Of a DNA stretch of 64,000 bases, positions 10,834-20,930 are shown piece by piece (the first letter of the stretch is position 1; each line of letters begins with the position of its first letter). Source of the DNA: Piezodorus guildinii (taxonomy: Eukaryota > Arthropoda > Insecta > Hemiptera > Pentatomidae). The notes under the pieces are model-generated. The model was given only the letters and a program-made list of their open reading frames with translations, did no database searches and had not been told where the DNA came from. A program made the translations under genes and the position numbers. The stretch spans positions 53,575,813-53,639,812 of the forward strand of contig CM041298.1 in assembly GCA_023052935.1 (NCBI GenBank), in the 5' to 3' direction.

Positions 10834-12591
10834 TTAGGTATTCTCCTGTGGATGGTTTCCATAATTCCTCCCTTCTGAAGTTCTCGAGCTCCGTGAGAGA
10901 AGAAGTGGGTGAACGGTTTTGGCAGATATCGCTTCCAGTACAAGTTCCTCTTCTGGGCTTGGTTTTTCAATAACTGTCTCTTGACGGCAAAGAATACTTG
11001 AGGACTTGTACATTGAATAAATTTGCATACTTAAAAGATACAATACAATAATAGTTAATATTAAAAAATAATAATCAATTTCAAAATTACTTTCATAGTC
11101 TGTATTAAGACTTTCAAATATTTCATCGTTCAAAGAAGGTATTTTTAATTGATTAAAAGTTACATTAAAATGTTTATAATTTTTGATTTCATGAAATGAA
11201 GATAAGACCTCTGTATAAACAAAATTATTTTTAGTATGATTAATAATTTCTTCATTACTTTTTAATTTAATAATAGCTGTTTCAGGCAAATTCACAGGAT
11301 AAGATGCATTATTTCTAATAGATATATGTTTAATCTTAAAACTAACAAATATATCAATTAAATCTATATAAGACAAATATGGTTCTACATTGCTAACAGT
11401 AGTGGTTACACAATTGTTTAAATTATTATGAATAGCATTTTCTACACATGTATCATTAAATTTATAAACCTTATTACAATAATAATTATTTTTTATAAAA
11501 TTACAATTTCCCCTATATACCTCATTATTATCATGCAAAACAATTTGATTATTTACAATAGTGGTTATAATATGATCATTCTTCCTTATCGGAACAGACA
11601 ATAAATATAAAGTACTAAAAGTTTTTGCTTTAACAGGCAGCTGTATCATATAATGAACAATACTATTTTTAATCATACAAGATATTTTACTAGTTAGCCA
11701 TAATGTTTCAAGGTCTGAGCTTATGTAGTCAGTATTGTTGTTAATGTCTATGCTTTTTATTATACTGGAATGTGTTATTCCTAATTGACACACTTCTAGA
11801 GAATTTTCGATATCCATTATTACTATCGTTATGTAATTTAATATGTCATACAATTCATTTAAATGGTTAGTTAGTGTAGTTTTATCTACTATATTTATTA
11901 ATTTAGATAATTTATTACTATTATTATTAATAAGCCTAATATCTTTTTGAAAGGTTTTAACAAGATCTTTATTAATTTGAATTTCATGAGCTATATTATG
12001 TTCTATGCGATAGTTATTCTCTTCTAATGTGGTAATGACTTTCTCATATCGCGCTTTGTCATCAGAATCTAGGTTCCCAGTGATGTATCCTATGACTTTT
12101 CCCAGACCATTAATTAAACCTCTTTTTCTTCTATTATGTGGTTTATCAATAATATTATTAACCTTATCTTGTAGAAATTTTAATTGTTTGGAAATTATTT
12201 CATATTGGCTATATTGTTTAAAATTAAGTAAATCTTTTTCCAGTACACCTATTTCATCAATAAAGCTTGAAAAATTTAAATAATGTATAACAGTCGTGTA
12301 TTTTTCTATTATCTTACTGTCTGATAATTTAAAAGTTACTAATCCTGAAGAATGTTTTGGATTTATTATTTCATACTGTTTAGACATCTGGATCATCAGA
12401 ATCAATATCCATAATTTCTGCATCATCTGAAATATTATCATTGTTTTTAGATTTTCTTGTTCTTTGTATATTATCTGCATGTACTTTAACTGTTTTATAT
12501 TTATTTTTGAACTTATAAACTTGTTTAAATGGGTTTTCATGTTTATTTTTAGCTCTAACTTTAATATATGGTTCATCTTCGATCTCCTCAT
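10834..12591 (-). CDS. env: Gypsy env: baculovirus-F-like envelope glycoprotein (585 codons, open)
   Basis: Env is the membrane fusion protein of errantivirus-type elements, expressed from a spliced mRNA in known members. The frame is open for 585 codons. Residues 1-50 overlap the pol 3' end in another frame and are probably not translated. A hydrophobic run at about 51-69 looks like the signal peptide. A furin-type site RRKR (154-157) is followed by the Gly-rich fusion-peptide-like GLINGLGK (158-165). A long helical stretch, several cysteines and NXT/NXS sites follow. A transmembrane segment lies at about 507-526, and the cytoplasmic tail is about 59 residues. The last eleven residues and the stop lie within the 3' LTR. 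No disabling mutation is visible, unlike gag and pol. Confidence 0.85.
   Translation of the reverse strand: MRRSKMNHILKLELKINMKTHLNKFISSKINIKQLKYMQIIYKEQENLKTMIIFQMMQKLWILILMIQMSKQYEIINPKHSSGLVTFKLSDSKIIEKYTTVIHYLNFSSFIDEIGVLEKDLLNFKQYSQYEIISKQLKFLQDKVNNIIDKPHNRRKRGLINGLGKVIGYITGNLDSDDKARYEKVITTLEENNYRIEHNIAHEIQINKDLVKTFQKDIRLINNNSNKLSKLINIVDKTTLTNHLNELYDILNYITIVIMDIENSLEVCQLGITHSSIIKSIDINNNTDYISSDLETLWLTSKISCMIKNSIVHYMIQLPVKAKTFSTLYLLSVPIRKNDHIITTIVNNQIVLHDNNEVYRGNCNFIKNNYYCNKVYKFNDTCVENAIHNNLNNCVTTTVSNVEPYLSYIDLIDIFVSFKIKHISIRNNASYPVNLPETAIIKLKSNEEIINHTKNNFVYTEVLSSFHEIKNYKHFNVTFNQLKIPSLNDEIFESLNTDYESNFEIDYYFLILTIIVLYLLSMQIYSMYKSSSILCRQETVIEKPSPEEELVLEAISAKTVHPLLLSRSSRTSEGRNYGNHPQENT
10867..10876 (-). 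promoter_or_regulatory. Polypurine tract
   Basis: AGAAGGGAGG in element sense directly abuts the 3' LTR. It is the expected primer for plus-strand DNA synthesis. It lies within the env coding region. Confidence 0.8.
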
Positions 12592-15500
12592 TCTTTCTGT
12601 CTTTATTTAGAGATTCGGTTCTCGTTTCTTTTTCTTTTTCGATTTTATTCTTTTTTTGTTCGTGAATCAAATTTAATTCTTTATGGTATTGATTAACCAG
12701 TTCTTCTTGGATAACTGATAATTTCTTTTCAGTATCTTTTATACAACCAAAAGTAATTTCATTGGGTGATAACTTTAAATTTTGATTCAAAGAATTATTA
12801 TATGTTATTAGTGCTAAATTTAAATTTGCTATTAAATCTCTTTCTTCTCCGCTAATTTTATATGTCCTAATGATTTCAATTAAAGTTGAATGAGCCCTAA
12901 AGAATTAGGATGGTTTGGAGTTGTATAATAAGCTTCTATACCTAAACTTTCTAATAAATTCTGCACTAAATTATTTTTATATTCTTTTCCGTTATCCATT
13001 TTGATTCTAATTGGATATGGATATAAACTTAAATATTTTGTGATAACTTTGAAAATGTTCGTTGCGTTGCATGCTGATGTTACTTCTGCATACATTTTCT
13101 TAGAGAATGTATCAATTATTGTTACAATGTATTTACGCTCAAAATGTTAAGTATCAATCATTAATTCTTCGAACGGTCTCATAGGTGTTGGAGTTACTTC
13201 AAATTTTGATTTTATAGGCTTTCTGTCATATTTAGTGACTCTACAAATTTTACATTTATTTATGAAATGATTAATTTCTTCTTTCATACGAGGAAAATAA
13301 TAGTTTCTTTTCATTTTCTCATACGTTTCCAAAACTCCTCTGTGAAAGGATTTTCCTTCGTGATAATTATTAATTAATTCCATTTGTTCCTCTTTTTTGT
13401 CTATATTTAGTACTTTAGTTTTGTATCTTTTAATTTTAACATTGGGAAAGTTTTCCATAATTAAGGAAGATATTTTATTAAATATTGCTTCAAATTCGTG
13501 TCTTACGGATTCTACAGTTGGTTCGCAGAATACTCCGTAGACTTTATTAGGTCTTAATATTTCTATTAGAATTTCTTCCAAATCGTTACTCCAAGGATAT
13601 GCAGTTTGAATATAATATATATTTTTGCCAAAAGTTTTCTCAAGTCTAATTTGTTTTCCACTCCTTTGAATAAATATTTGATTCTTTTCTATATTTATAG
13701 GTTTAGACTCGTCTGCAATAAATATTTGTTTGTTACTACTCTCTTAAGAATGTTGTGTATTTAAACTTTCGTTATCAAAATTTGAATTATTTATTTCATT
13801 TTGATCTTCTATTTCAATAATATTATCTTCTATCTCATCATCATTATTTTCTAAATATGATTCATCAAAATCAAAACCTTCTGGAGATGTCAGTGGCATT
13901 TGAGATGTTTCACCTAATATTTTATCTAATTCCATCGCTGAATCTGAATTTAAATCATGATTTGTTATGGCATTAATTTTATTTATTTTTATTCTACTTA
14001 ATGCATCTGCAACATGGTTGGTTTTACCCTCTATATATTTGATTTCGAAATCATATTCATGAAGATAAAAAATCCATTTCATGATTCTTGTGTTATTATT
14101 TTTCATTGTAAATAACCACTGTAATGGCTTGTGGTCAGTCTGAATTATAAATTTTGCTCCATACAAGTAGGGTCTAAAATGTTTCGTAGCATATACTATA
14201 GCTAAAAGTTCTTTTTCAATAGTTGAGTATTTCTGCTCAGTATCATTAAGTGTTCTCGAAGCAAATGCTATGGGATGTTCTCTACCATCAGAATTTACTT
14301 GCGATAAAACACATCCAACGGCGAATTGACTTGCATCTGTAGTAACTATCATTGGCAAATCAAAATTTGGGTATGCCAATATTGGTGCATTCATAAGATG
14401 TATTTTTAATTTTTCAAATGCTTCTTTATAATTTTCTGGAATAATATTTTCTTTATGTTTAAGTTGTTGCGTTAAAGGTTTTGCTATATTTGCATAATTT
14501 TGAATGAATTTTCTATAATATCCTGATAATCCTAAAAATTGTCTGATTTCCTTTTCAGTTTTTGGTAAAGGAAATTTCGCTATTGCCTCTAATTTAGAAG
14601 GGTTTGTTTTTATACCTTCTGGGGTTAGAATATATCCTAAGAATGGTAGTTCTTCTTTAAAAAACTCAGTCTTGTCTAATTGAATAACAAGATTATGCCT
14701 AGCTAAAGTTTTAAATACATTTTCCAGATGCTACATGCTCTTCTATTGTTTTTGAATATATTATTATATCATCAATGTAAACTAAAGCGTTAGGGACATT
14801 GGCAATCATTGCATTCATCGCCCTTTGAAATGTTGGTGGGGCATTACTAAGACCGAAAGGCATTCTAACATATTCATAATGTCCATTTTCTGTAGAAAAG
14901 GCAGTCTTTTCAATAGAGTCTTCAGACATTTCTAGAGTCTAAATCAATTGTTGAAAATATTTTGGCTCCTTCTAATTTGTTAAGCAGATCTTCAATATTT
15001 GGAAGTGGAAATTTATCCTTGATTGTTTGCTCGTTTAGTTTTCTGTAATCTATTACCAATCTATATTTTTTTTTACCACTCCCGTCAAGCTTTTTCGGAA
15101 CCAACATTGATGGTGAGTTGCTTTCCCTTATGATGTTTTGAGTTAATAATTTTTGGATTTGGTTATCCATTTCTGATCTTAATTGGGGCGCTACTCTATA
15201 ACTTCTTGAGTAAATTGGTTTTTCCGTTTTAAGCTTAATATGGCATTTTAGTAAGTTTGTAGATGGTAATTTTTCATCATTAGTTTTCATAATAGAAGGA
15301 TATTTTCCTATTATTTTTATTAAATTTTCCTTAGTTTCTTTTTCCATATGTTCAGTTCTTACAATATTTTCTATCACGTTTAATTCTCTTATTACATTTA
15401 CATTATTATTATTATCTACAATTTTTCCATTAATTATACTTTTTTCTCTTATTTGGAGTTCTATTTCTTCTCCTATATTCATTTTTATTCCTATCTTTCT

Positions 15501-15794
15501 CATTGATTTCATACCGAGAAGGAAATCAAATCCTTCGCAAAAATTATATACCTTAAAAGTAACTAACAGTTCATCTTTTAACCCAAGACGCGGTCCAATG
15601 TTTAAGGTAACATTTCCATGTCCTTTTTTCATGCCGGCTGGTGTTTTTATGATAAACTCTTCCGATTGTATTTTAATTCCCTCGGGTAAGGAATTGGGGT
15701 TAATACAATTAATTTGCGCTCCAGTGTCGATAAGCCATTCCTTGCCAAATTTGTCAGTAAAGTGAGCATCCTTTTCGGTGTCAATAAGATTCAA
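12380..15794 (-). pseudogene. pol: Gypsy pol: protease, reverse transcriptase, RNase H, integrase (broken)
   Basis: Pol is in the -1 frame relative to gag. Its frame is visible from the gag stop at 15791-15793. Domains in order: aspartic protease with LIDTGAQ (about 15735); RT with PKKLDGSG and VIDYRKLN, then a small deletion near 14930 that removes the conserved segment after TIDL; RT palm with VYIDD (about 14775); a 7-bp insertion near 14727; RT thumb and RNase H (14720-13747) with TTDAS and VADALSR. An in-frame TAA at 13744-13746 follows. Next is the integrase zinc domain H-H-C-C (about 13360-13240) and an in-frame TAA at 13147-13149. In the integrase core MDNGKEYK is present, but a short deletion near 12890 removes the segment that should carry the catalytic Glu. 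The C-terminal domain runs to 12380. It overlaps env by 212 bp. No functional enzyme is expected. Confidence 0.9.
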
Positions 15795-16160
15795 GTTGAA
15801 TCTCGGGATGTCCCTCCATGATCTAAAAAATGTTCGAGCTTCTCTTTTATTTCATAAACTTCTTTTTCCAATTTTTCATTTTTTTCTAATAATGCTCTAT
15901 TGGTCGGTTCTTCAAAACATCTGACATTATCAACGGATTTCATTGAAACCGTATTTTGAGAATCCGGTTTAAAAGGTTTCGAAGGGAATTGCTCGTTGTA
16001 TGTTTTATCATTTCTTTTCCAATTGTCCTTTTCATGCCTAGCTTGCGGTTTATAATTCTGTCTTTCATGCCATACTTGTTTATAATTGTCTCTTTCTTGC
16101 CATACTTGTGGTTTGTCTCTATGAAAATTATAACCGTGATTTCTGTTTTCATATTTTCTA

Positions 16161-17058
16161 TTGGGTTGATGCAAAATTAATGCAGGTTTCCTCTATTGCA
16201 ATATCTTAATTCCAATTGTGTAAACAAAGCTAATCCTAACATTGATCATTATTATACCAAAACAAACCTTATCTAATACCCTCTCTTTCACCATGAATTT
16301 GTTTAGTAAAATCGTTTTGTTCAGTGTGTTCAAAGGTCTTGAATCGAAAATGTCAAAGTGCGATTTTCGTCAAATTTATTTTTACGAATTTAAATTAGGG
16401 CGCAGCGCTGCGCAAACGGCTCGTAATATTAATGAAGTGTGGGGTCAGGGGGCTATTAATGAGTGCACGGTGCAGCGTTGGTTCCAGAAGTTTCGCAGAG
16501 GAGATTTCGACCTCGAAGACAAGGAAGGTCGGGGCCGTCATCTTGCTCTGGACAACGACCAGCTGAGGTCATAAGTGGAAGAAGACCCAACCAAAACCAC
16601 ACGAGAAATGGCGGCGGAACTCGGAACTCAAAAATTGCAACGTCTTTGCCCAGCACTGATGAATCGGAAGGAGCCGATCCTGCTCCACGATAACGCCAGA
16701 CCACACGTTGCACAACCAACGCTTCGACGACTGCACGAGTTGGGCTACGAAGTTCTCCAACATCCGCCTTATTCACCTGACCTCTCTCCTACAGACTTCC
16801 ACTTTTTCAGGCATCTGGACAACTTTTTGAGGGAGAAAAATTTTCAAAACCAGGACGACATTGAAAATTCTTTTCGTGATTTCATTGAGTCCAGGGATTC
16901 GGATTTTTTTTTGGTGGAATAAGAAAGCTTGTTGAACGTTGGCAAAAGTGCATTGATTCAGATGGAAATTATTTTGATTAAATATATGTGGTTAAAGTAA
17001 AGATATGGCGTATTTACAATACCTACTAAAAACCTGCATTAATTTTGCATCAACCCAA
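16161..17058 (+). mobile_element. Internally deleted mariner element in the gypsy gag
   Basis: The 29-bp terminal inverted repeats begin TTGGGTTGATGCAAAATTAA at 16161 and match inversely at 17030-17058. A TA duplication lies on each side (16159-16160 and 17059-17060). The terminal sequence resembles Hsmar1-type mariners. The length is 898 bp compared with about 1.3 kb for complete mariners. The element lies in the opposite orientation to gag. Confidence 0.93.
16350..16982 (+). pseudogene. Mariner transposase remnant
   Basis: Reading starts at the ATG at 16350 with an N-terminal helix-turn-helix region (CDFRQIYFYEFKLGRSAA, then CTVQRWFQKFR). A TAA at 16572-16574 breaks the frame. After AAELGT the frame joins directly to LQRLCPALMNRKEPILLHDN, so the middle of the protein, including the first catalytic Asp, is missing. 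The second Asp (HDNARPH) and third Asp (LSPTD) are present with 34 residues between them, the mariner D34D spacing. An extra or missing T in the run near 16907 shifts the last part; the family C-terminus follows in another frame to TAA at 16980-16982. Not functional. Confidence 0.9.
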
Positions 17059-17929
17059 TATAATGTTCGTATCTATGGCGGTCATCATTATTGTACCTAT
17101 AGTACCCCCTTTCTTCATTTTTATAATTTTCCGGCTTATGATGCTTTTCGTGTTTATGGTTTTCATTTTTATTAAACTGTGGTTTATCATGTTTATTACC
17201 GTGTCTTTTTGGAAATAATTGCTGCAGTAATGGCAAACCTTCATTTTGTAACTTTATTCTAAGCTTGACTAAATCCTTAGGATCAAAAATGCGCATATAG
17301 TTGCCTAGTTCTATGGGCAAACATGATATTACATGGTGAGTAATCCTTTCTTTGGTGTAATTTATCTGGCTATCATGGTAATTAATGTCATGATCTAATC
17401 TGATTCTAGCGATTAGAACTGATAATGCTGATTCAACCCTATTGATGAATTCGATTGGGTGTTCATACTTAAATGGACGCATTGACATTAATTCATGGTC
17501 TAATTGACAAATTGTTTTCTGATCTCTGTAATTATTTTCAATAAAATTTAATAGTTCATCTAAATTAACAAAATGCTGCGATCTGATATGATTTTTTGCT
17601 TCCCCCTTAATTTTTTATTTAATTTTATTTAAAAGAGCAGCGTGATTTTCAAATGCTAAGGTATTATCCGCTTTACAAACATAATTAAAAACTGCCCTAA
17701 CCTCACTTAAAAATTCATAAACCTCACTAGAATCACCATAAAAATCCTGTATATGGTCATAGTCCATAGCAGTCATTTTATAAGTCACCTTTGGTGGTTG
17801 TTGTGGTTGTGGTGGTGGTGACGGTTGTGTAGGTTGTGGAGGTTGCATTTGTGCATGTAATTGTTGTAATTCGTCAGTCATTTTTGGAGTGTAAGCTTTT
17901 AATTTACTCGGTTTTAAATGAAATGGCAT

Positions 17930-18238
17930 AAAATTATTATAAAATTAAAATTAAAAAAAAAAATATGTGTAACAAAACAATAACAAAAATAAAAATAAAA
18001 AATGGTTTACAAAAAAAATTTTGAATTTTGTACCTCAAGTATTCTTTTTCTTAAGCCTCGTGAAGTAGCTGGATCTAATAAAATTCTTGACCCGTTTGAA
18101 GTGTTGCACACACCTTGAAGCAGCCAGTCCCAGATTCTGTTGTCCAATGACTATTTCTTCGAATCTTCTTAGCCTGACACTCAGAGTGTTACCTAAAGGC
18201 AATCTCAAACTCTTCTTTCTTCAAGTTATTACGGGTCC
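17930..18238 (-). other. Gypsy untranslated leader
   Basis: This is about 310 bp between the primer site and the gag ATG. It is A/T-rich next to the ATG. In errantiviruses the donor splice site for env mRNA lies in or near this leader; I did not identify it with confidence. Confidence 0.6.
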
Positions 18239-18254
18239 CTATGTTCGGGCGCCA
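18239..18254 (-). promoter_or_regulatory. Primer binding site, tRNA-Lys type
   Basis: In element sense, TGGCGCCCGAACA directly follows the 5' LTR (the first T is the last LTR base). It is complementary to the 3' end of tRNA-Lys(UUU)-type tRNAs, the same match used by lentiviruses. The following ATAGGGACC matches less exactly. Confidence 0.8.
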
Positions 18255-18500
18255 ATTAAATCTCCCGCACTCACTTCGACTTAAAAAAAAGTTTATTTGA
18301 TAAAAACAACAAAAATTACATGAATGTCTATTGTACTACTTCTACTACTAACTGACTATTTACAAAATAATAACTATGTGTGAACTAATTCATGACTGGA
18401 TGTAGACTGATGCTAGGAAGGGATAGGGTGGGGTATTTATACAATGTCAGGAGAAAAAGTGCTGAGCTTAGGTATTCTCCTGTGGATGGTTTCCATAATT
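18254..18500 (-). repeat. Gypsy 5' LTR
   Basis: The 247-bp LTR is nearly identical to 10619-10866. In element sense it carries TATAAATA at 18441-18434 and would drive transcription of the provirus. Confidence 0.95.
18434..18441 (-). promoter_or_regulatory. TATA box of the gypsy 5' LTR
   Basis: TATAAATA on the minus strand within U3/R of the 5' LTR, directed toward gag. Confidence 0.55.
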
Positions 18501-18649
18501 GACCCTAAAACGTGTGTTTCCGTCGAAAACTGGAATTCGAAAATTTTCACGATCGCAATACTTTCTCTTACTATGTATATTTCATATAATTAAAAATATC
18601 GGTCGGTAAGTGATATATATATATGTATATATATAGGTAAGTGAATGTA

Positions 18650-19257
18650 AAAACAAACAATTTATTGGTTTCAGTGCACCAAAGACCGAACCTGTTCTGT
18701 TTTGAAGACATTTATTTCGACTCCTTTCTCTTCAGATATAAATTACCGGTATAGCGTTAAAGAGTTACAACTTGTAATTATGTTCAACCCTTTCGGCCAT
18801 AATTCAAAAGCGGCCTAAGTGATTCCCCTGGAACAGGGCATCAAAGACGGTTAGGTATGTTAAGCAGGCGTTTATGGCAGAGGTTCCCTCTCACCTAGCA
18901 ATATCAATTTGGTGGGGAGGGGGGGAGGCGCTAGGCATATTGAGGGGGTCCCCCGGGTCATTGGGATGCGGCCTAGCCTTTGATGTGATGATTGCTACCA
19001 AATAGGATCATGGGACTCGCTCATCTAACCCGAATTCGCTCCTCTATTAGGGGCGACCGTTTCGCTTTGATGTCGCTGTACCGTTGTCCCTTGGCAACAC
19101 TTCCCATCTCTCTGCTCCTGTTAAGGGAGGACATTTACGCAATTGTACGGCCTACTCTTCATTAATATCTTTCTGATGGGATCAGTCCGAAAAGAAGTTT
19201 CGTCGGGATCTCTTGGTCATCATGTGTCAGAGACTCTGTTGTCATGAATTGTAAAAT
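18650..19257. other. Non-coding DNA with a GC-richer unique block
   Basis: The block at about 18780-19250 is clearly less AT-rich than its surroundings and contains phrases such as GGTCCCCCGGGTCATTGG and TAGGGGCGACCG. It does not match other families in the window and has no long open frame on either strand. Function unknown. Confidence 0.4.
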
Positions 19258-19258
19258 A

Positions 19259-19340
19259 ATATGGTGCGCGCAACACACGACTTTCACTTACCTCGGTTGA
19301 TAAATTTAATTTAAGAACCATGAAATATAGATAGAGTTGA
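19259..19340 (+). mobile_element. HLE fragment (left end only)
   Basis: ATGGTGCGCGCAACACACGACTTTCACTTACCTC matches the HLE start apart from the first bases. The match ends within about 80 bp, just before the R2 segment. Confidence 0.7.
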
Positions 19341-19389
19341 CCATATTTTAAATAATTACTAGTAGACCCGCCACTGTTTCGCAGGGGTG

Positions 19390-20205
19390 CAATTTGAATG
19401 AGGTGTCATTTATGTTGAAAAATCTTTGTCTGAACGGCTTTAGAGTTAACTCTCTGAGAGTTTTAGTCCATCGTAACGAAAAGTGCTATAAACAAGACAA
19501 TATATTTATTTTATAACGTCTATTCATTATTATATTAAATCATCGGTCGGAATAAAAAAAAAAAAAAAAAAAAAAAATTAAAATTATTTAAGTTTTTTGT
19601 TTGTTATTTTAAATTAAGTAAATTTTATTCTGGGACCTTCTGTCCCCTAAGAATAGCAGTAAAGTACAGAAACTGAGACTTGTGTCTAGCATAAAAATAA
19701 AAACATCACAAAAACAAGCTTAAGGTATATATATATACATGTGTGTATGTAGAGATATTATAAGTGTACTTCTTTCTCACTAATATCATAAAATCATAGA
19801 AAGAAATAAGTGAAAGTAAAAAACAAGTTTTTGTTTACATATTTATAGTTGTCCTCATTTTAGAGTGAAATATGACTATTATTCTTACTTTAAATGAGGT
19901 GTCATTTAGGTATAAAAAATCTTTGTCTGACCCTCTAAATCGGTTTGGGAGTTTTAAGTTTATAGTAACGAAAAGTACAATTGGCATGAAAATATATTTA
20001 TTTTTTAACGTATATTCATTATTATATTAAATCATCGGAGAAATAAATAAAACAAATAAATCAGAAATAGTTAAGTTTTTTGGTTTGCTATTTTAAATTA
20101 AAACACAGAAAATTTAATTTTCCCATATAAAGAAAACTTGATGGCAATGTTTTCAAAAACTATAGAAATAAGAAAAGTTCCTACCCTATTAGTTTTATTA
20201 GTATT
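19390..20205 (+). repeat. R2 repeat: two direct copies with an R1 insertion between them
   Basis: The phrases GAGGTGTCATTTA, AATCTTTGTCTGA and TTCATTATTATATTAAATCATCGG occur in order at 19400-19550 and again at 19889-20040. The stretch 19620-19700 holds an R1 copy (CTGGGACC, GTCCCCTAAGAATAGCA). The second copy continues to CCTACCCTATTAG next to an HLE fragment. Other R2 copies lie at 47938-49990 and, more diverged, near 26770 and 58380. Non-coding. The match was found by eye. Confidence 0.6.
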
Positions 20206-20445
20206 ACTTTCACTTACCTATGTACGAAATGTATAGTAAGGGAAAGTATTGCGATCGTGAAAATTTTCGAATTCCAGTTTTCAATGAAAATACAAGTTTT
20301 AGGGTTCTCTGAGTCCAACTGACTAAGTTCCGTAAAAAGTAAAAATCGTACGAAAATGAAATTTTATATTTAATACAACTATTCGCCCTATATGTTACAG
20401 CAACTCTTTCTTCAAAATCAGCTGACCGGGAGATCAGCTGACGAG
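20206..20445 (-). mobile_element. HLE fragment (hairpin end)
   Basis: Starts with ACTTTCACTTACCTATG and the hairpin arm TATAGTAAGGGAAAGT, then GCGATCGTGAAAATTTTCG. The match fades near GCTGACCGGGAGATC. It abuts R2 exactly as the copy at 25183 does. Confidence 0.75.
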
Positions 20446-20814
20446 CTGACTAGCTCTTAGAGAAGAATTGGATACGAGAAGGAATCGACGGTTTAATGGT
20501 TCCCATAAGCTCAAATCCGCAAGTCCAAATAAACCTTAGATGGTCATGTAAATGTGCCATTTTTAATATACTTTAAAATATGAAATACGAATTTAAATAT
20601 TTTTTATCATTGTTTCTGTTCAGATTCATGTTTAATTGTTCTTTCTTTATATTTATATATGTCTATTGTATTGGATTCCGCACTATATTGTAATTTATTT
20701 GTATTTAAATGTTTTTTATTTATTAAAGACGCTATGATTTTTAGGTATACGTATACATATCGTATACGAGCGTGATGAAAATAGCCTTAATTTTATTTGC
20801 ATGTTCTTTTAACT
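20446..20814. other. AT-rich intergenic DNA
   Basis: Nothing recognisable. A small palindrome around GTATACGTATACATATCGTATACG lies at about 20743-20768. Confidence 0.5.
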
Positions 20815-20930
20815 TTACTTTATGCTTCTGTGACTTATCGGACAATGCTTTGCTGGGAGCTCTAAATTTTGTTTATTCTGATTTAATTAAGATCGGCATC
20901 TTAATCCCCCATTTATTTATTAACTGCCAT
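20815..20930 (-). mobile_element. SINE-1 tail fragment (old)
   Basis: CTTATCGGACAATGC, then GGGAGCTCTAAATTTTG and a degenerate ATTTAATTAAGAT match the minus-strand SINE-1 tail at 23970-24060. An overlapping 98-codon plus-strand frame (20772-21068) is explained by this relic and is not reported as a gene. Confidence 0.55.

Larger units (their letters stand above)
10619..10866 (-). repeat. Gypsy 3' LTR
   Basis: The 248-bp repeat starts and ends with AATT (AATTAAATC to CCATAATT on the plus strand). In element sense it carries a TATAAATA box and an AATAAA signal. It differs from the other LTR by one G/A change and one A. The env stop codon lies inside it. Confidence 0.95.
15791..17929 (-). pseudogene. 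gag: Gypsy gag, interrupted by a mariner and one nonsense codon
   Basis: This is the capsid/nucleocapsid precursor. The ATG at 17929 opens a frame with a Pro/Gln-rich N-terminus, then KMTAMDYDHIQDFYGDSS, a capsid-like region. TAA at 17615-17617 interrupts it. The same frame continues through a His/Lys/Arg-rich basic tail that has no CCHC knuckle, as is common for errantivirus gag. The mariner (16161-17058) splits the basic tail. Subtracting the mariner and one TA leaves 1239 bp, exactly 413 codons including the stop, so the frame was continuous before that insertion. The end overlaps the pol frame. Confidence 0.88.
10619..18500 (-). mobile_element. Ty3/gypsy errantivirus-type provirus (7.9 kb)
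   Basis: In element orientation (minus strand): 5' LTR (18500-18254), tRNA-Lys-type primer site, leader, gag, pol in the -1 frame, env, purine tract, 3' LTR (10866-10619). The LTRs are 247 and 248 bp and differ by one substitution and one A in a homopolymer. The env reading frame is open, while gag and pol carry in-frame TAA codons, small indels and a mariner insertion. The near-identical LTRs point to a recent insertion. It sits inside HLE-1. Confidence 0.93.
9856..18648 (+). mobile_element. HLE-1: non-autonomous Helitron/Helentron-like element, split by a gypsy provirus
   Basis: The element occupies 9856-10618 and 18504-18648. It starts with a degraded TCTTGCTCGACACGACTTTCAC end and finishes with AGGTAAGTGAATGT, the inverted ACTTTCACTTACCT motif. 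Seven A residues precede it and five follow. Its interior (CATCGATATAGTCTG, CCCTGTCAGACTATTTC) matches the other HLE copies. Joining the two halves across the gypsy restores the family order TTTGGACTCAGGGGAC followed by CCTAAAACG. It has no coding capacity. An AT-repeat stretch of about 60 bp expands the right end. Confidence 0.8.

Noticed and set aside
12029..12283. 84-codon plus-strand frame in the gypsy env
   Set aside because: Antisense shadow of env.
16463..16776. Several overlapping frames in the mariner
   Set aside because: Alternative frames of the transposase remnant; only the D34D frame carries family motifs.
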